A DNA stretch of 64,000 bases from Mobilicoccus sp032056465 (GTDB lineage Bacteria; Actinomycetota; Actinomycetes; Actinomycetales; Dermatophilaceae): assembly GCF_032056465.1 (NCBI RefSeq), contig NZ_DAMBCL010000006.1; one strand, written 5' to 3'. The translations under genes were made by a program, and so were the position numbers. Positions 32,998-41,853 of the stretch are shown here, piece by piece. A model generated the notes under the pieces. It ran no database searches. It saw only the letters and a program-made list of their open reading frames with translations, and was not told the DNA's origin. The first letter of the stretch is position 1; each line of letters starts with the position of its first letter.

Positions 32998-34032
32998 ATG
33001 CGTGTTGCTGTCTTCGGAGCCACCGGCCAGGTCGGAAACGTCATGCGGACCCTCCTCGAGGAGCGCGAGTTCCCCCTCGACGACATCCGCTTCTTCGCCT
33101 CGGCGCGATCGGCGGGCACGACCCTGCCCTTCGCGGGCCGTGACGTCACGGTCGAGGACACCGAGACCGCCGACTTCTCGGGCATCGACATCGCCCTGTT
33201 CTCCAGCGGCGGCTCGGCGAGCAAGGAGTACGCCCCCAAGGTCGCCGCCGCCGGGGCGACCGTCGTCGACAACTCCAGCGCGTGGCGCAAGGACCCGGAG
33301 GTGCCCCTCGTCGTCTCCGAGGTCAACGCCGACGATCTGCGCGACATCCCCAAGGGCATCGTCGCGAACCCCAACTGCACGACGATGGCGGCGATGCCCG
33401 TGCTGAAGCCGTTGCACGACGAGGCCGGTCTCGTCCGGCTCCACGTGAGCAGCTACCAGGCCGTCTCCGGCTCGGGCGGCAAGGGCCTCGACGAGCTCGA
33501 CAGCCAGTTGCGCGCCGGGTACGCCGCGGGCGACCCCAAGGACCTCGCCCTCCACGGCGACGCCCTCACCCTGCCCTCGCCGACCGTCTACGAGGTGCCG
33601 GTGGCGTTCAACGTCGTCGCGATCGCCGGGTCGCTCGTCGACGACGGCTCCGGCGAGACCGACGAGGAGCAGAAGCTCCGCAACGAGTCGCGAAAGATCC
33701 TCCACGCCCCCGACCTGCGCGTCTCCGGAACGTGCGTCCGTGTCCCCGTGTTCAGCGGGCACAGCCTCACCATCCACGCCGAGTTCGAGCGGGACATCAC
33801 CCCCGAACGCGCCCTGGAGATCCTCGGCGCGGCGCCGGGCGTCGTCGTCGCCGACGTCCCCAACCCCCTCGAGGCCACCGGCCGCGACGAGGTGTTCGTC
33901 GGGCGGGTCCGGGCCGACCAGGCCGCCCCCGAAGGCAGGGGCCTCGTGCTCTTCGTCGTCGGCGACAACCTCCGCAAGGGTGCCGCCCTCAACGCCGTGC
34001 AGATCGCCGAGGAGCTCCTCGCGGCCCGGTGA
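32998..34032 (+). CDS. asd: Aspartate-semialdehyde dehydrogenase
   Basis: Reduces aspartyl phosphate to aspartate semialdehyde with NADPH, leading to lysine, diaminopimelate, threonine and methionine. It has 344 residues, the normal length. RVAVFGATGQVGNVMRTLLE is the NADPH-binding start, VVDNSSAWRKDPEVPLVVSE is the conserved strand-loop, IVANPNCTTMAA holds the catalytic cysteine, and SGHSLTIHAEFER includes the catalytic histidine. It usually follows the aspartokinase gene lysC, but here that neighbour is absent and asd has its own leaderless promoter. Confidence 0.95.
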   Translation: MRVAVFGATGQVGNVMRTLLEEREFPLDDIRFFASARSAGTTLPFAGRDVTVEDTETADFSGIDIALFSSGGSASKEYAPKVAAAGATVVDNSSAWRKDPEVPLVVSEVNADDLRDIPKGIVANPNCTTMAAMPVLKPLHDEAGLVRLHVSSYQAVSGSGGKGLDELDSQLRAGYAAGDPKDLALHGDALTLPSPTVYEVPVAFNVVAIAGSLVDDGSGETDEEQKLRNESRKILHAPDLRVSGTCVRVPVFSGHSLTIHAEFERDITPERALEILGAAPGVVVADVPNPLEATGRDEVFVGRVRADQAAPEGRGLVLFVVGDNLRKGAALNAVQIAEELLAAR

Positions 34033-34101
34033 CGCGATCCCACCTCGAACCGGAGGCCGGCGCCCGAACCGGAGCGCGTCCCCACCGGTGTCAGCACTAC
34101 T

Positions 34102-34139
34102 CTCCGGTGTGAGAGAGAGCATCACCTCCGGTGTGAGAG
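34102..34139 (+). repeat. Direct repeat with CTCCGGTGTGAGAG, possible copy 3 of the intergenic family
   Basis: CTCCGGTGTGAGAG occurs at 34102-34115 and 34126-34139, 24 bases apart, and a weaker ACCGGTGTCAG precedes them. The repeats occupy the space between asd and the Cof hydrolase, and the second leads into its GGAGAGG ribosome-binding site. The CCGGTGTG core links it to the palindromes near 8300 and 12330. Confidence 0.6.
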
Positions 34140-34152
34140 GGGGAGAGGATCG

Positions 34153-35016
34153 ATGAGGATGTCGGCCCCCCGGCTCGTCGCCACCGACCTCGACGGCACC
34201 CTGCTCGATCCGCGTGGACGGGTGACGCCGTTCACCCGCGGCGTCCTCGAACGCGTGTGGGCCGCGGGCATCGAGACGCTGTTCGTCACCGCTCGCCCAC
34301 CCCGCTGGATCGACGCCCTCGCGGACGCCGTCGGCGGACACGGCTACGCGATCTGCGCCAACGGGGCGTTCCTCTACGACGTCAACGCCCGCCGGGTCGT
34401 CCGCTCCGACCTCATGGGCGTCGAGGACGTCCGCGCCCTCGTGGCGGACCTCCGCGCCGCCATCCCGCACATCGGGTTCGCCCTCGAGCACGCGCGGGGC
34501 ATGCATCGGGAGGACGCGTACGGCGCCGTCGATCTCGCCCTCGCCGGGGCCGGCGCCACGCACGGCCCGCTCGACGGCGACGACGTCACGGCGTTCGGGG
34601 GGATCGGCAAGCTCCTCGCCCGTCTGCACACCGACGACCCGGGCGCCGATCTGCGCCCCTCGGCCGAGACGCCCGAGGGCCTCGCGTTCCTCGACCGGGT
34701 CCGCGATGTCGTCGGGGACCGGGCCGTCGTCAACTACTCCGGCGCATGCGGCCTCGCCGAGATCGGTCCGTCCGGGGTGAGCAAGGCGAGCGCGCTGGCG
34801 GCCTGGTGCGAACGTCGCGGCATCGACGCCTCCCAGGTCTGGGCCTTCGGCGACATGCCCAACGACGTCCCCATGCTCACCTGGGCCGGGCGTTCGTTCG
34901 CCGTGGCCGGGGCACCGCCCGAGGTGCGCGACGCCGCCACCGACACCTGCGGGTCCAACGACGCCGACGGCGTCGCCCGCGCCCTGCTGCCCCTGCTCGA
35001 GGACTCCGGCATGTGA
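34153..35016 (+). CDS. Cof-type HAD hydrolase
   Basis: A 287-residue HAD-IIB (Cof) phosphatase, generally acting on sugar phosphates or nucleotides. LVATDLDGTLLDPRGRV is motif I with the nucleophile Asp, LFVTARPPRW is motif II, SKASALAAWCERRGI gives the motif III lysine, and VWAFGDMPNDVPMLTWAG is motif IV. Two ATGs six bases apart are possible; the first has GGAGAGG upstream. It shares direction with asd but is separated by 120 bases of repeats. Confidence 0.9.
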   Translation: MRMSAPRLVATDLDGTLLDPRGRVTPFTRGVLERVWAAGIETLFVTARPPRWIDALADAVGGHGYAICANGAFLYDVNARRVVRSDLMGVEDVRALVADLRAAIPHIGFALEHARGMHREDAYGAVDLALAGAGATHGPLDGDDVTAFGGIGKLLARLHTDDPGADLRPSAETPEGLAFLDRVRDVVGDRAVVNYSGACGLAEIGPSGVSKASALAAWCERRGIDASQVWAFGDMPNDVPMLTWAGRSFAVAGAPPEVRDAATDTCGSNDADGVARALLPLLEDSGM

Positions 35017-35048
35017 CGAGGGGCCCGACGCCTGTCGGGCCCCTCGTC
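35015..35048. terminator. Bidirectional terminator hairpin
   Basis: A perfect 15-base inverted repeat (35015-35029 and 35034-35048, core CGAGGGGCCCGAC) with a four-base loop starts within the stop codon of the Cof gene and ends eight bases before the convergent secreted-protein gene. It can serve both. Confidence 0.7.
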
Positions 35049-35056
35049 GGCTCAGG

Positions 35057-36091
35057 TCAGGGACGTAGACCCACCTGGCCGTGGTTGGCGATGTCGCGCC
35101 CCGATCCGTCGGTCGCGTCACGGTCGACGTAGAGGCGCACGGACCGGCCCATCGTGCCGAGCACCGGGACCGACCGCGTGACCCGCGCCGAGGGCGACGA
35201 ACTCGTGAAGCACGCCCCGGCGTCGACGCGGGTGATCGCGCCCCATCCGCGCCCGACGAGCTCCCGCGTGATCACGCGAGGCCGCTCGGTGCGGGGAACG
35301 GTGTACTCGACGAGGCGGGCGCCGTCGAGGCCGACGAGGACGTCGGCCGGGACGCCGCGCACGGTCGTCTGTCGTGTCCACGTGATCGACCGGACTCCCG
35401 CGAACCCGGCTGTCGCCGCGTGCGGACCGGTGCGCACGATGGCGTTCCCCTTGGCGTCCGGCCGGACCGTGTAACGGTTGAGGCGATCACCGAGCAGGGC
35501 GAACAGGTACGGGGCGCGCTCCTCGCCCGGCACCGCGACGTCGCGGACCTGGTGCCACCCGCGCCCGACGCGGACCGGCGGGTCGACCTTCCACGCCGCC
35601 GCGGGGGCGTTCGCGAGGCCCCAGGAGAGCCCGGGCGAGGCGGTCGCGCCGCCGGTCGACGCCGCGTGGACGCGGACCGATTCGAGGATCCCGTCGGGGC
35701 GGGCGACGAGAGACGTCAGGGTCACCGACCGCCGTCCCACGTCGTACCCCACGGGCTCGACGAACCGTGGCGCGGGCGAGATCTTCCACCCGTCGTAGGC
35801 GTAGGCGGCGAACTCCCGGTCGGCGTAGGTGAGCGAGGTGACGACGCCTCCCCGGCCCGTGACGGTGTATTCCGCGAAGCAGTGACGCGGCAGCGCCGCG
35901 CTGCCTGCGGTGGCCAGGAGCGGTGACGAGGCCGACGACGTGGCCGCCGGGGGTCGTGCCGAGGTCGACGTCGACGGCGACGTGCTCGCGAGGGCGGCGG
36001 GTGGGGTGAGGAGCGCCGGTGCGGCGAGCGCGAGGGCGAGTGCCGCGGCGCCGGCGAGGCGGGTGCGTGCCCGAAGGCCTGAACGAGTCAT
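35057..36091 (-). CDS. Secreted protein of unknown function
   Basis: 344 residues. The signal peptide is TRSGLRARTRLAGAAALALALAA ending near ALAS, followed by a Ser/Thr/Pro linker of ~30 residues. The mature part shows repeated short beta phrases (VVTSLTYADREFAAYAYDGW, PYLFALLGDRLNRYTVRPDA, DVLVGLDGARLVEYTVPRTE), which looks like a beta-propeller or tachylectin-like fold with W..I..R.D spacing. Two cysteines (HCFAEY, GACFTS) could bridge the ends of the domain. AGGGAG lies five bases before the ATG. No enzymatic motif is seen. Confidence 0.7.
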   Translation of the reverse strand: MTRSGLRARTRLAGAAALALALAAPALLTPPAALASTSPSTSTSARPPAATSSASSPLLATAGSAALPRHCFAEYTVTGRGGVVTSLTYADREFAAYAYDGWKISPAPRFVEPVGYDVGRRSVTLTSLVARPDGILESVRVHAASTGGATASPGLSWGLANAPAAAWKVDPPVRVGRGWHQVRDVAVPGEERAPYLFALLGDRLNRYTVRPDAKGNAIVRTGPHAATAGFAGVRSITWTRQTTVRGVPADVLVGLDGARLVEYTVPRTERPRVITRELVGRGWGAITRVDAGACFTSSSPSARVTRSVPVLGTMGRSVRLYVDRDATDGSGRDIANHGQVGLRP

Positions 36092-36518
36092 CGAACTCCC
36101 TTGTTCGGCAGCGACGTTCGGCCGTCGCCGGGTGCCCCAGCCTACGTCCGGAGTCCCCCCGTCCGGGGTGACGACGTTCGTGCAGGTGGCCGTGAGGTCA
36201 CGAACCGGTCTCACCGCGGCGGCGATCCGCACCTGGACGGCGGGCCTGTGGTCCCCGAGGGCTCGGAACCTGGTTGAATCGGCTCCCACGGACGAAAGGA
36301 CGCGCGGTGGACGTGATCGCGCGACCCGACGCTCCGGTGACACGGCAGAACCGCACCCGTGCCACGAGGGACGGCACGACCGCATGACGACACGACGGCA
36401 GGACGCACGACACAGACGACGAACAGCGATGCACGACATCACGAGCGACACGCTCGACACGGCGTTCACCGGCCACCCCCGACGGCCGGGTCCACGAATC
36501 CCCTGAGGACACCCCGCA
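36092..36518. other. Divergent intergenic region before the sugar ABC operon
   Basis: 427 bases without a convincing gene. An ACGAC-rich low-complexity tract lies around 36380-36425. Short frames here have no ribosome-binding site or recognisable product. I see no strong -35/-10 pair or operator. Confidence 0.4.
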
Positions 36519-37820
36519 ATGACTCTTCCCCCCTCCGACGGTCCGCAGCTCACCCGGCGACGACTCCTCGCCCTCACCGGTGGCCTGGCCGCGGCGGCGA
36601 GCCTCGCCGCCTGCGGTGACGACACCGGACGCCCCGACGCCTCGCCCGGAACGGGTGGCCCCACCGGCGGCGGGCCGACGCTGCAGCAGTGGTATCACCA
36701 GTACGGAGAGGCGGGCACCCAGCAGGCGGTCCAGCGCTATGCCGAGGCCTACCCCGACGCCTCCGTCGAGGTCACGTGGAAGCCGGGTGACTACGACCAG
36801 GCCGTCGCGGCCACGTTGGTCACCGACAAGGCCCCCGACGTGTTCGAGTACGGCAACGGCCCGACGATCGACATGATCCGCAGCGGTCAGGTCGTGGACC
36901 TCACCGACGTGTTCGGCAACGCCCTCGGCGACTTCAACCCCGCGCTCGTCAAGCGTGTGTCCTATCAAGGGCGCATCTGGGCGGTCCCGCAGGTCATGGA
37001 CATGCAGCTGCTCTTCTACCGCCCCTCGATGTTCAACGCGGCGGGCATCGCGCCGCCCACGACGATGGACGAGCTCCTCAAGGCCGCCGAGAAGCTCACG
37101 AACGACAAGGTCAAGGGGCTGTTCCTCGGCAACGACGGTGGCGCCTCCCTCATGGGTGGCCCGATGTTGCGCTCGGCCGGGTTCGACTACCTCACCGACT
37201 CGGGGTCCTTCGGCTTCGACGACCCGGCGGCCGCCAAGGCCCTCGCGACGCTGCGCACGCTCTTCACGAGCGGGCATCTCCTGCTCGGCGCGCCGAGCGA
37301 CTGGTTCGCCCCCGACGCGTTCACCCAGGGCCTCGCCGCGATGCAGTTCACGGGCCTGTGGAACCTCCCCGACATCTCCAAGGCACTCGGCAGCGACTTC
37401 GGGGTGCTGCCCTGGCCGGCGATGGACGGCGGCTCCGCCAACGTGACGATCGGGGCCTACGGGGCGTGCGTCTCGGCGAAGAGCGCCCACGTCGACGAGG
37501 CCAAGAAGTACGTCAAGTGGTTGTGGGTCGACGGCACCGACAAGCAGATCGACTTCGCCACGAGCTACGGGCTGCACGTCCCGGCACGTCAGAGCATCGC
37601 CCGGGAGGCCGAGAAGCTCCAGAGCGGTGCCGCCGCCGAGGCCGTCCAGCTCGCCCAGCGTCATGGGCACGCCCAGTCGCATCTGTTGTGGACTCCCAAG
37701 AGCACGACGGCGTTCACCGACATGATGTCCCGCATCGTCAAGAACGGTGCCGACCCCGTCAAGGAGATCGCGGCACTCAAGAAGATCGTCGACGCCGAAC
37801 TCGCCCGCGTCACGGCGTGA
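36519..37820 (+). CDS. Sugar ABC transporter substrate-binding lipoprotein
   Basis: A 433-residue family-1 extracellular solute-binding protein. The signal LTRRRLLALTGGLAAAASLAAC combines a twin-arginine-like n-region with a lipobox (Cys32). The mature protein shows LQQWYHQYGEAGTQQAVQRY, PDVFEYGNGPTIDMIRSGQV and VPQVMDMQLLFYRPSMFNAAG, typical of oligosaccharide or glycerol-phosphate binding proteins. Sugar identity cannot be told. GAGGA lies ten bases before the ATG, and its stop overlaps the first permease (GTGA). No glycosidase or regulator is next to it. Confidence 0.88.
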   Translation: MTLPPSDGPQLTRRRLLALTGGLAAAASLAACGDDTGRPDASPGTGGPTGGGPTLQQWYHQYGEAGTQQAVQRYAEAYPDASVEVTWKPGDYDQAVAATLVTDKAPDVFEYGNGPTIDMIRSGQVVDLTDVFGNALGDFNPALVKRVSYQGRIWAVPQVMDMQLLFYRPSMFNAAGIAPPTTMDELLKAAEKLTNDKVKGLFLGNDGGASLMGGPMLRSAGFDYLTDSGSFGFDDPAAAKALATLRTLFTSGHLLLGAPSDWFAPDAFTQGLAAMQFTGLWNLPDISKALGSDFGVLPWPAMDGGSANVTIGAYGACVSAKSAHVDEAKKYVKWLWVDGTDKQIDFATSYGLHVPARQSIAREAEKLQSGAAAEAVQLAQRHGHAQSHLLWTPKSTTAFTDMMSRIVKNGADPVKEIAALKKIVDAELARVTA

Positions 37821-38821
37821 CGTCCGTGCCGGCCCACGACGGTGGCGGGTCGGGGACCGTCGCCACCTGCGGTCGTCCTCCGCCCGATCCCCGCGGGTCG
37901 CGAGCGCCGCGCCGCACCCTGGCGCGGCGCCTGCGCGGCCGCGCGGACGACACGCTGTGGTTCTGGGTGTTCGTGGGCCCGTTCTTCGCCGGGCTCGTGC
38001 TCTTCACGTACGTGCCGATCGTGTGGAGCCTCGTCCTCAGCTTCTTCGACGCGTACAACACCGTGACCCCCACGCAGTTCGTCGGCCTGCGCAACTACGT
38101 CGACATGCTCTCCGACGCCGCGTTCGTCGCCTCACTGCGAACCTTCCTCGTGTTCGCCGCGGTGATCGTGCCGGTGACCTTCGCCCTCAGCCTCGGGACC
38201 GCCGTCCTCGTCGCGCGCTCGCGGTGGGGGCAGACGTTCTTCCGATCCGTGTACTTCCTGCCCACCGCGTGCTCCTACGTCGTCGCCGCGCTCGTGTGGA
38301 AGATGTCGATCTTCTCCGGGGTGCACTTCGGGTTCGCCAACACCGTGCTGTCGTGGTTCGGGCTCGGCCCGGTCCCGTGGCTCTCGGTCACCGACCCGCC
38401 CTGGTACTGGCTCGTCATCGTCACCGCGCGGCTGTGGTTGCAGATCGGGTTCTTCATGATCCTGTTCCTCGCCGGGCTCCAACGCATCGACCCGAGTCTG
38501 TACGAGGCCGCCGCGATCGACGGCGCGCAGGGGTGGCGGGTGTTCCGCTCGATCACGCTGCCGCTCCTGCGGCCCACCTCGGTCGCCGTCACCCTGCTGC
38601 TGCTCGTCAACGCGTTCCAGGCGTTCGACGAGTTCTACAACATCCTCGCGAACTTCGGGTCCTACCCGCCGTACGCCCGCCCCCCGCTCGTCTACCTGTA
38701 CTTCGTCGCGCTCGGCAGTGGGCAGGACTTCGGCCACGGAAGCGCCGGGGCGCTCATCCTCACGCTCGTCATCGCCCTCGTCGCGCTCCTGCTCGGCCGC
38801 TTCGCCCGGGAGGACTCATGA
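37817..38821 (+). CDS. Sugar ABC transporter permease (MalF/UgpA type)
   Basis: 334 residues: a Pro/Arg-rich cytoplasmic tail, then six helices beginning TLWFWVFVGPFFAGLVLFTY. The conserved EAA loop that docks to the ATPase reads YEAAAIDGAQGWRVFRSITLP. The start GTG overlaps the binding-protein stop, and the stop overlaps the second permease start (ATGA). All three genes are thus translationally coupled. Confidence 0.9.
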   Translation: MTSVPAHDGGGSGTVATCGRPPPDPRGSRAPRRTLARRLRGRADDTLWFWVFVGPFFAGLVLFTYVPIVWSLVLSFFDAYNTVTPTQFVGLRNYVDMLSDAAFVASLRTFLVFAAVIVPVTFALSLGTAVLVARSRWGQTFFRSVYFLPTACSYVVAALVWKMSIFSGVHFGFANTVLSWFGLGPVPWLSVTDPPWYWLVIVTARLWLQIGFFMILFLAGLQRIDPSLYEAAAIDGAQGWRVFRSITLPLLRPTSVAVTLLLLVNAFQAFDEFYNILANFGSYPPYARPPLVYLYFVALGSGQDFGHGSAGALILTLVIALVALLLGRFAREDS

Positions 38822-39663
38822 TCGTCGGTGGTCGCCGCGGCCGCGTGAGCGCCGCGATCCGGTACGTCGTCCTCGTCGTGGGCGCACTGGTCATGCTCGT
38901 GCCGTTCTACCTGCTCGTGCGCAACGCCCTCATGACCTCGGCGCAGATCACCGCGCCGCAGTGGCAGTGGCTGCCACCCACCCCGAGCCTGTCGAACCTC
39001 ACCGGGCTGTTCTCGGACCCGACGGTCCCCTTCGCCCGCGCGCTGCTCAACTCGGCGTTCATCGCCGTGACCCAGACACTCGGAGTCCTCGTGCTCTCGG
39101 GCCTCGCCGGATACGGCCTCGCGCGCATCCCCTACCGGTGGAGCGGGCTCGTCATGGGCCTCGTGACGGCGACCCTGCTCGTGCCCGCGGCCGTGACGTT
39201 CGTGCCGAGCTTCGTCCTCGTGTCCACCCTCGGGTGGGTCTCGACGCTGCGCGGTCTCATCGTGCCGGGGTTGTTCCAGGCCCTCGCCACGTTCCTCTTC
39301 CGGCAGTTCTTCCTCGGGTTCCCCCGTGAGCTCGAGGAGGCCGCCGCCATCGACGGTCTCACCCCGTGGGGCACCTTCTGGCGCATCGTCGTGCCGAACT
39401 CGTGGGGATTCGCGGCCGCGATCGGCACGATCACGTTCATCGGCACGTGGAACGCGTTCCTCTGGCCGCTCGTGGTCGCGCAGGACCAGAACGCGTGGAC
39501 CGTCCAGATCGCCCTGTCGACGATGCTCACCGCGCAGCGCGTCGACCTCGGCCACCTGTTCATGGCCGGCCTCGTCTCGATCCTGCCGCTCATGGTCGTC
39601 TTCGTCCTGCTGCAGCGCTGGATCGTCGAAGGGGTCGAGCGCACCGGCATCGCCGGGGACTGA
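38818..39663 (+). CDS. Sugar ABC transporter permease (MalG/UgpE type)
   Basis: 281 residues with six helices. The N-terminus IRYVVLVVGALVMLVPFYLL and the EAA loop LEEAAAIDGLTPWGTFWRIV are of the MalG group. It ends the cluster; no ATPase follows, so the importer must borrow a shared MsmK/MsiK-type ATPase encoded elsewhere, as is usual in actinobacteria. The last five codons are part of a perfect inverted repeat that acts as terminator. Confidence 0.9.
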   Translation: MIVGGRRGRVSAAIRYVVLVVGALVMLVPFYLLVRNALMTSAQITAPQWQWLPPTPSLSNLTGLFSDPTVPFARALLNSAFIAVTQTLGVLVLSGLAGYGLARIPYRWSGLVMGLVTATLLVPAAVTFVPSFVLVSTLGWVSTLRGLIVPGLFQALATFLFRQFFLGFPRELEEAAAIDGLTPWGTFWRIVVPNSWGFAAAIGTITFIGTWNAFLWPLVVAQDQNAWTVQIALSTMLTAQRVDLGHLFMAGLVSILPLMVVFVLLQRWIVEGVERTGIAGD

Positions 39664-39680
39664 GCCCCCGGCGATGCCGG
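39644..39680. terminator. Terminator overlapping the permease stop codon
   Basis: CCGGCATCGCCGGGG (39644-39658) and its exact complement (39666-39680) form a 15-base stem with a seven-base loop that contains the TGA stop. The left arm encodes the final residues Thr-Gly-Ile-Ala-Gly. It sits between convergent genes and ends 11 bases before the serA stop. Confidence 0.7.
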
Positions 39681-39691
39681 GTCCGGAGGAC

Positions 39692-40885
39692 TCAGATGAC
39701 CCGCAACCGGCGCGTCTCGGGCATGGCGCGCATGGCCTCGATGGCGTCCTGGGAGATGTCGCCGCTGACGTCGGTGACGACGTAGCCGTACTCTCCGCGC
39801 GTGGCGAGAAGCTGCCCGTCGATGTTGATGCCGCCCTCGGCGAGGATCGCGTTGACCGTCGCCATGACGCCCGGCGTGTTCGCGTGGATGTGCGCGAGCC
39901 GAACCTCGCCCGGGGTGTGCGACAAGGTGAGGGTGGGGGCGTTGACGCTGAGCGTCGTCGTGCCGAGCGCCGTGTAGTCGCGGAGCTTGCCGGCGACGAA
40001 CCGGCCGATGTCCTCCTGCGCCTCCTCGGTGGAGCCGCCGATGTGGGGGGTGAGGACGACGTTCGGGATGCCTTGCAGCGGCGAGGTGAACGCGTCGCCG
40101 CGACTCTTGGGCTCCTCGGGGAACACGTCGACCGCCGCCCCCGCGATGTGCCCCGACAGCAGGTGTTCACGCAACGAGGCGTAGTCGACGACGAATCCGC
40201 GCGACAGGTTGAGGAACAACGACCGTGGACGCATCCGGGCGAACTGCTCGGCGCCGAAGAACCCGGCGTTGTTCTGCGCACCGTCGACGTGCAGCGTGAT
40301 GCACTCCGCGACGTCGAGGAGTTCCTCGAGAGAGCCGCAGCGCGTGGCGTTGCCGAGGGCGAGCTTGTCGTCGCGGTCGTAGAAGTACACGTCCATGCCG
40401 AGCATCTCCGCGACGACGGACAGCTGACTGCCGATGTTGCCGTAGCCGACGATGCCGAGCCGGCGGCCGCGGATCTCGTGGCTGCCCTTCGCCTGCTTGT
40501 CCCACATGCCCTGGTGGAGGTTGCGGTCCTTCTCGGTGAGGCGTCGCGCGAGCAGGATGATCTCGGCGATGACGAGCTCGACCACCGAGCGGGTGTTGGA
40601 GAACGGCGCGTTGAACACCGGCACCGCGAGGGAGGACGCCGCGGCGAGGTCGATCTGATTCGTCCCGATGCAGAACGCCCCGACGGCGAGCAACTGCGGG
40701 TTGGCCGCGAGTGCCGCGCGGGTCACCTGGGTCGTGGATCGGATGCCGAGGAGGTCGACTCCGTCGAGTGCCGCGGTGAGCTCGGCCTCGTCGAGGGCGC
40801 CCGTGCGCGTCTCGACGTCGAACCCGGCCTCCTCGAGGGTGGCGACGGCGACGGAATGGATGTTCTCGAGAAGCAAGGCCTTCAC
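39692..40885 (-). CDS. serA: D-3-phosphoglycerate dehydrogenase
   Basis: First step of serine synthesis, oxidising 3-phosphoglycerate with NAD+. 397 residues of the shorter type with one C-terminal ACT domain, like the Escherichia coli enzyme (about 410). LGIVGYGNIGSQLSVVAEML is the NAD-binding motif, FLNLSRGFVVDYASLREHL holds the catalytic Arg region, and VVLTPHIGGSTEEAQEDIG the catalytic His. The last ~75 residues (HIHANTPGVMATVNAILAEG) are the serine-binding ACT domain. The start is GTG with CACGAT six bases before it, so leaderless initiation is likely. Confidence 0.93.
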   Translation of the reverse strand: MKALLLENIHSVAVATLEEAGFDVETRTGALDEAELTAALDGVDLLGIRSTTQVTRAALAANPQLLAVGAFCIGTNQIDLAAASSLAVPVFNAPFSNTRSVVELVIAEIILLARRLTEKDRNLHQGMWDKQAKGSHEIRGRRLGIVGYGNIGSQLSVVAEMLGMDVYFYDRDDKLALGNATRCGSLEELLDVAECITLHVDGAQNNAGFFGAEQFARMRPRSLFLNLSRGFVVDYASLREHLLSGHIAGAAVDVFPEEPKSRGDAFTSPLQGIPNVVLTPHIGGSTEEAQEDIGRFVAGKLRDYTALGTTTLSVNAPTLTLSHTPGEVRLAHIHANTPGVMATVNAILAEGGINIDGQLLATRGEYGYVVTDVSGDISQDAIEAMRAMPETRRLRVI

Positions 40886-41078
40886 GATCCGATCGTGCCA
40901 CCGTCTCGCACCTCGACATCATCGGTGTCCACGTGTCGTACACCCGAATCTCGTGGGGTGGCTCTCCGTGTGGCGGAGGGGCGGGCCGGGCCGGGCCTCG
41001 ACGTGCCTGCCCACGGCACTCGGGGGCGTGACGGAGGGTCTCGGGGCCGGCTCGGGGTGGGGATCCGGGTCGTCCCCG

Positions 41079-41108
41079 ATGACGTGGTGTGGTCGTTCTC
41101 ACTACCGT
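41079..41108 (+). promoter_or_regulatory. Predicted promoter of the DUF4870 gene
   Basis: ATGACG (41079-41084), an 18-base spacer and TACCGT (41103-41108). A leader of about 20 bases would carry the AGGAGG at 41124. Confidence 0.35.
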
Positions 41109-41135
41109 GGTGGTCAACCGATCAGGAGGCTCATC

Positions 41136-41765
41136 ATGTCCTACCCGTACTCGCCCGACGGCTCGCAGTCCGACCCCACCAGCTCGACGTACGGCTCCGA
41201 GGCCGGGCGTCCGATGCCCGCGCCCTCCGGATCCGGTGCCGGATCCCCCCAGGACTCCGTGCATTCCCCCGGCTTCTCCTTCGACCCCGGGTACTCCGGG
41301 TACGCCGGTGACGACTCTGCCCAGGGCGTCCGCCCCGGATCGACCGGGAGTGCGCCGTACGGGTCGCCGGGCGGAGGAGGCGTGACCGGCTTCGGCCCGA
41401 CGGGCCCCGTCGACACCTCCGAACGCTCGATGGCGATGCTCGCTCACCTGTCGATGATCATCGGCATGCTGCTCAGCGCGGGGTGGTTGACGTTCGTCGG
41501 CCCGCTCGTCCTGTGGTTCGTGTACAAGGACCGCAGCCCGTTCGTCCGCCAGGCCTCTGCGGGCGCGTTCAACTTCTCGCTCGCGGCCTCGGTCGCGGCG
41601 ATCGTCGCCTGGCTCCTCCTGCTCACGATCATCGGGATCCCGGTCGCGATCATCATCTTCATCGCCGTCGCCGTCGTCACGATCCTCTTCCCGATCCTCG
41701 GGGCGATGAAGGCGAACGGTGGGGAGCCCTACCGCTATCCCTTCCAGATCCCCGTCCTCACCTGA
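41136..41765 (+). CDS. DUF4870 membrane protein with disordered N-terminus
   Basis: 209 residues. About 95 N-terminal residues are Ser/Pro/Gly/Tyr-rich and likely disordered (YPYSPDGSQSDPTSSTYGSE). The DUF4870 domain follows: MAMLAHLSMIIGMLLSAGW, FVGPLVLWFVYKDRSPFVRQ and IGIPVAIIIFIAVAVVTILF, three membrane helices with the signature KDRSPFVRQ loop. The function is not known. A strong AGGAGG six bases before the ATG suggests good expression, unlike the many leaderless neighbours. Confidence 0.88.
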   Translation: MSYPYSPDGSQSDPTSSTYGSEAGRPMPAPSGSGAGSPQDSVHSPGFSFDPGYSGYAGDDSAQGVRPGSTGSAPYGSPGGGGVTGFGPTGPVDTSERSMAMLAHLSMIIGMLLSAGWLTFVGPLVLWFVYKDRSPFVRQASAGAFNFSLAASVAAIVAWLLLLTIIGIPVAIIIFIAVAVVTILFPILGAMKANGGEPYRYPFQIPVLT

Positions 41766-41781
41766 CCCCACCCTGAACGGT

Positions 41782-41822
41782 GGACGAGCCGATGACGTCA
41801 TCACGACGTCATCGGCTCGTCC
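41782..41822. terminator. Strong terminator hairpin after the DUF4870 gene
   Basis: A perfect 17-base inverted repeat (41782-41798 and 41806-41822, arm GGACGAGCCGATGACGT) with a seven-base loop. It is the longest perfect stem found in the window. Confidence 0.75.
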
Positions 41823-41853
41823 GTCGCCTCCGTTGCACGTATCCCACACCCTC

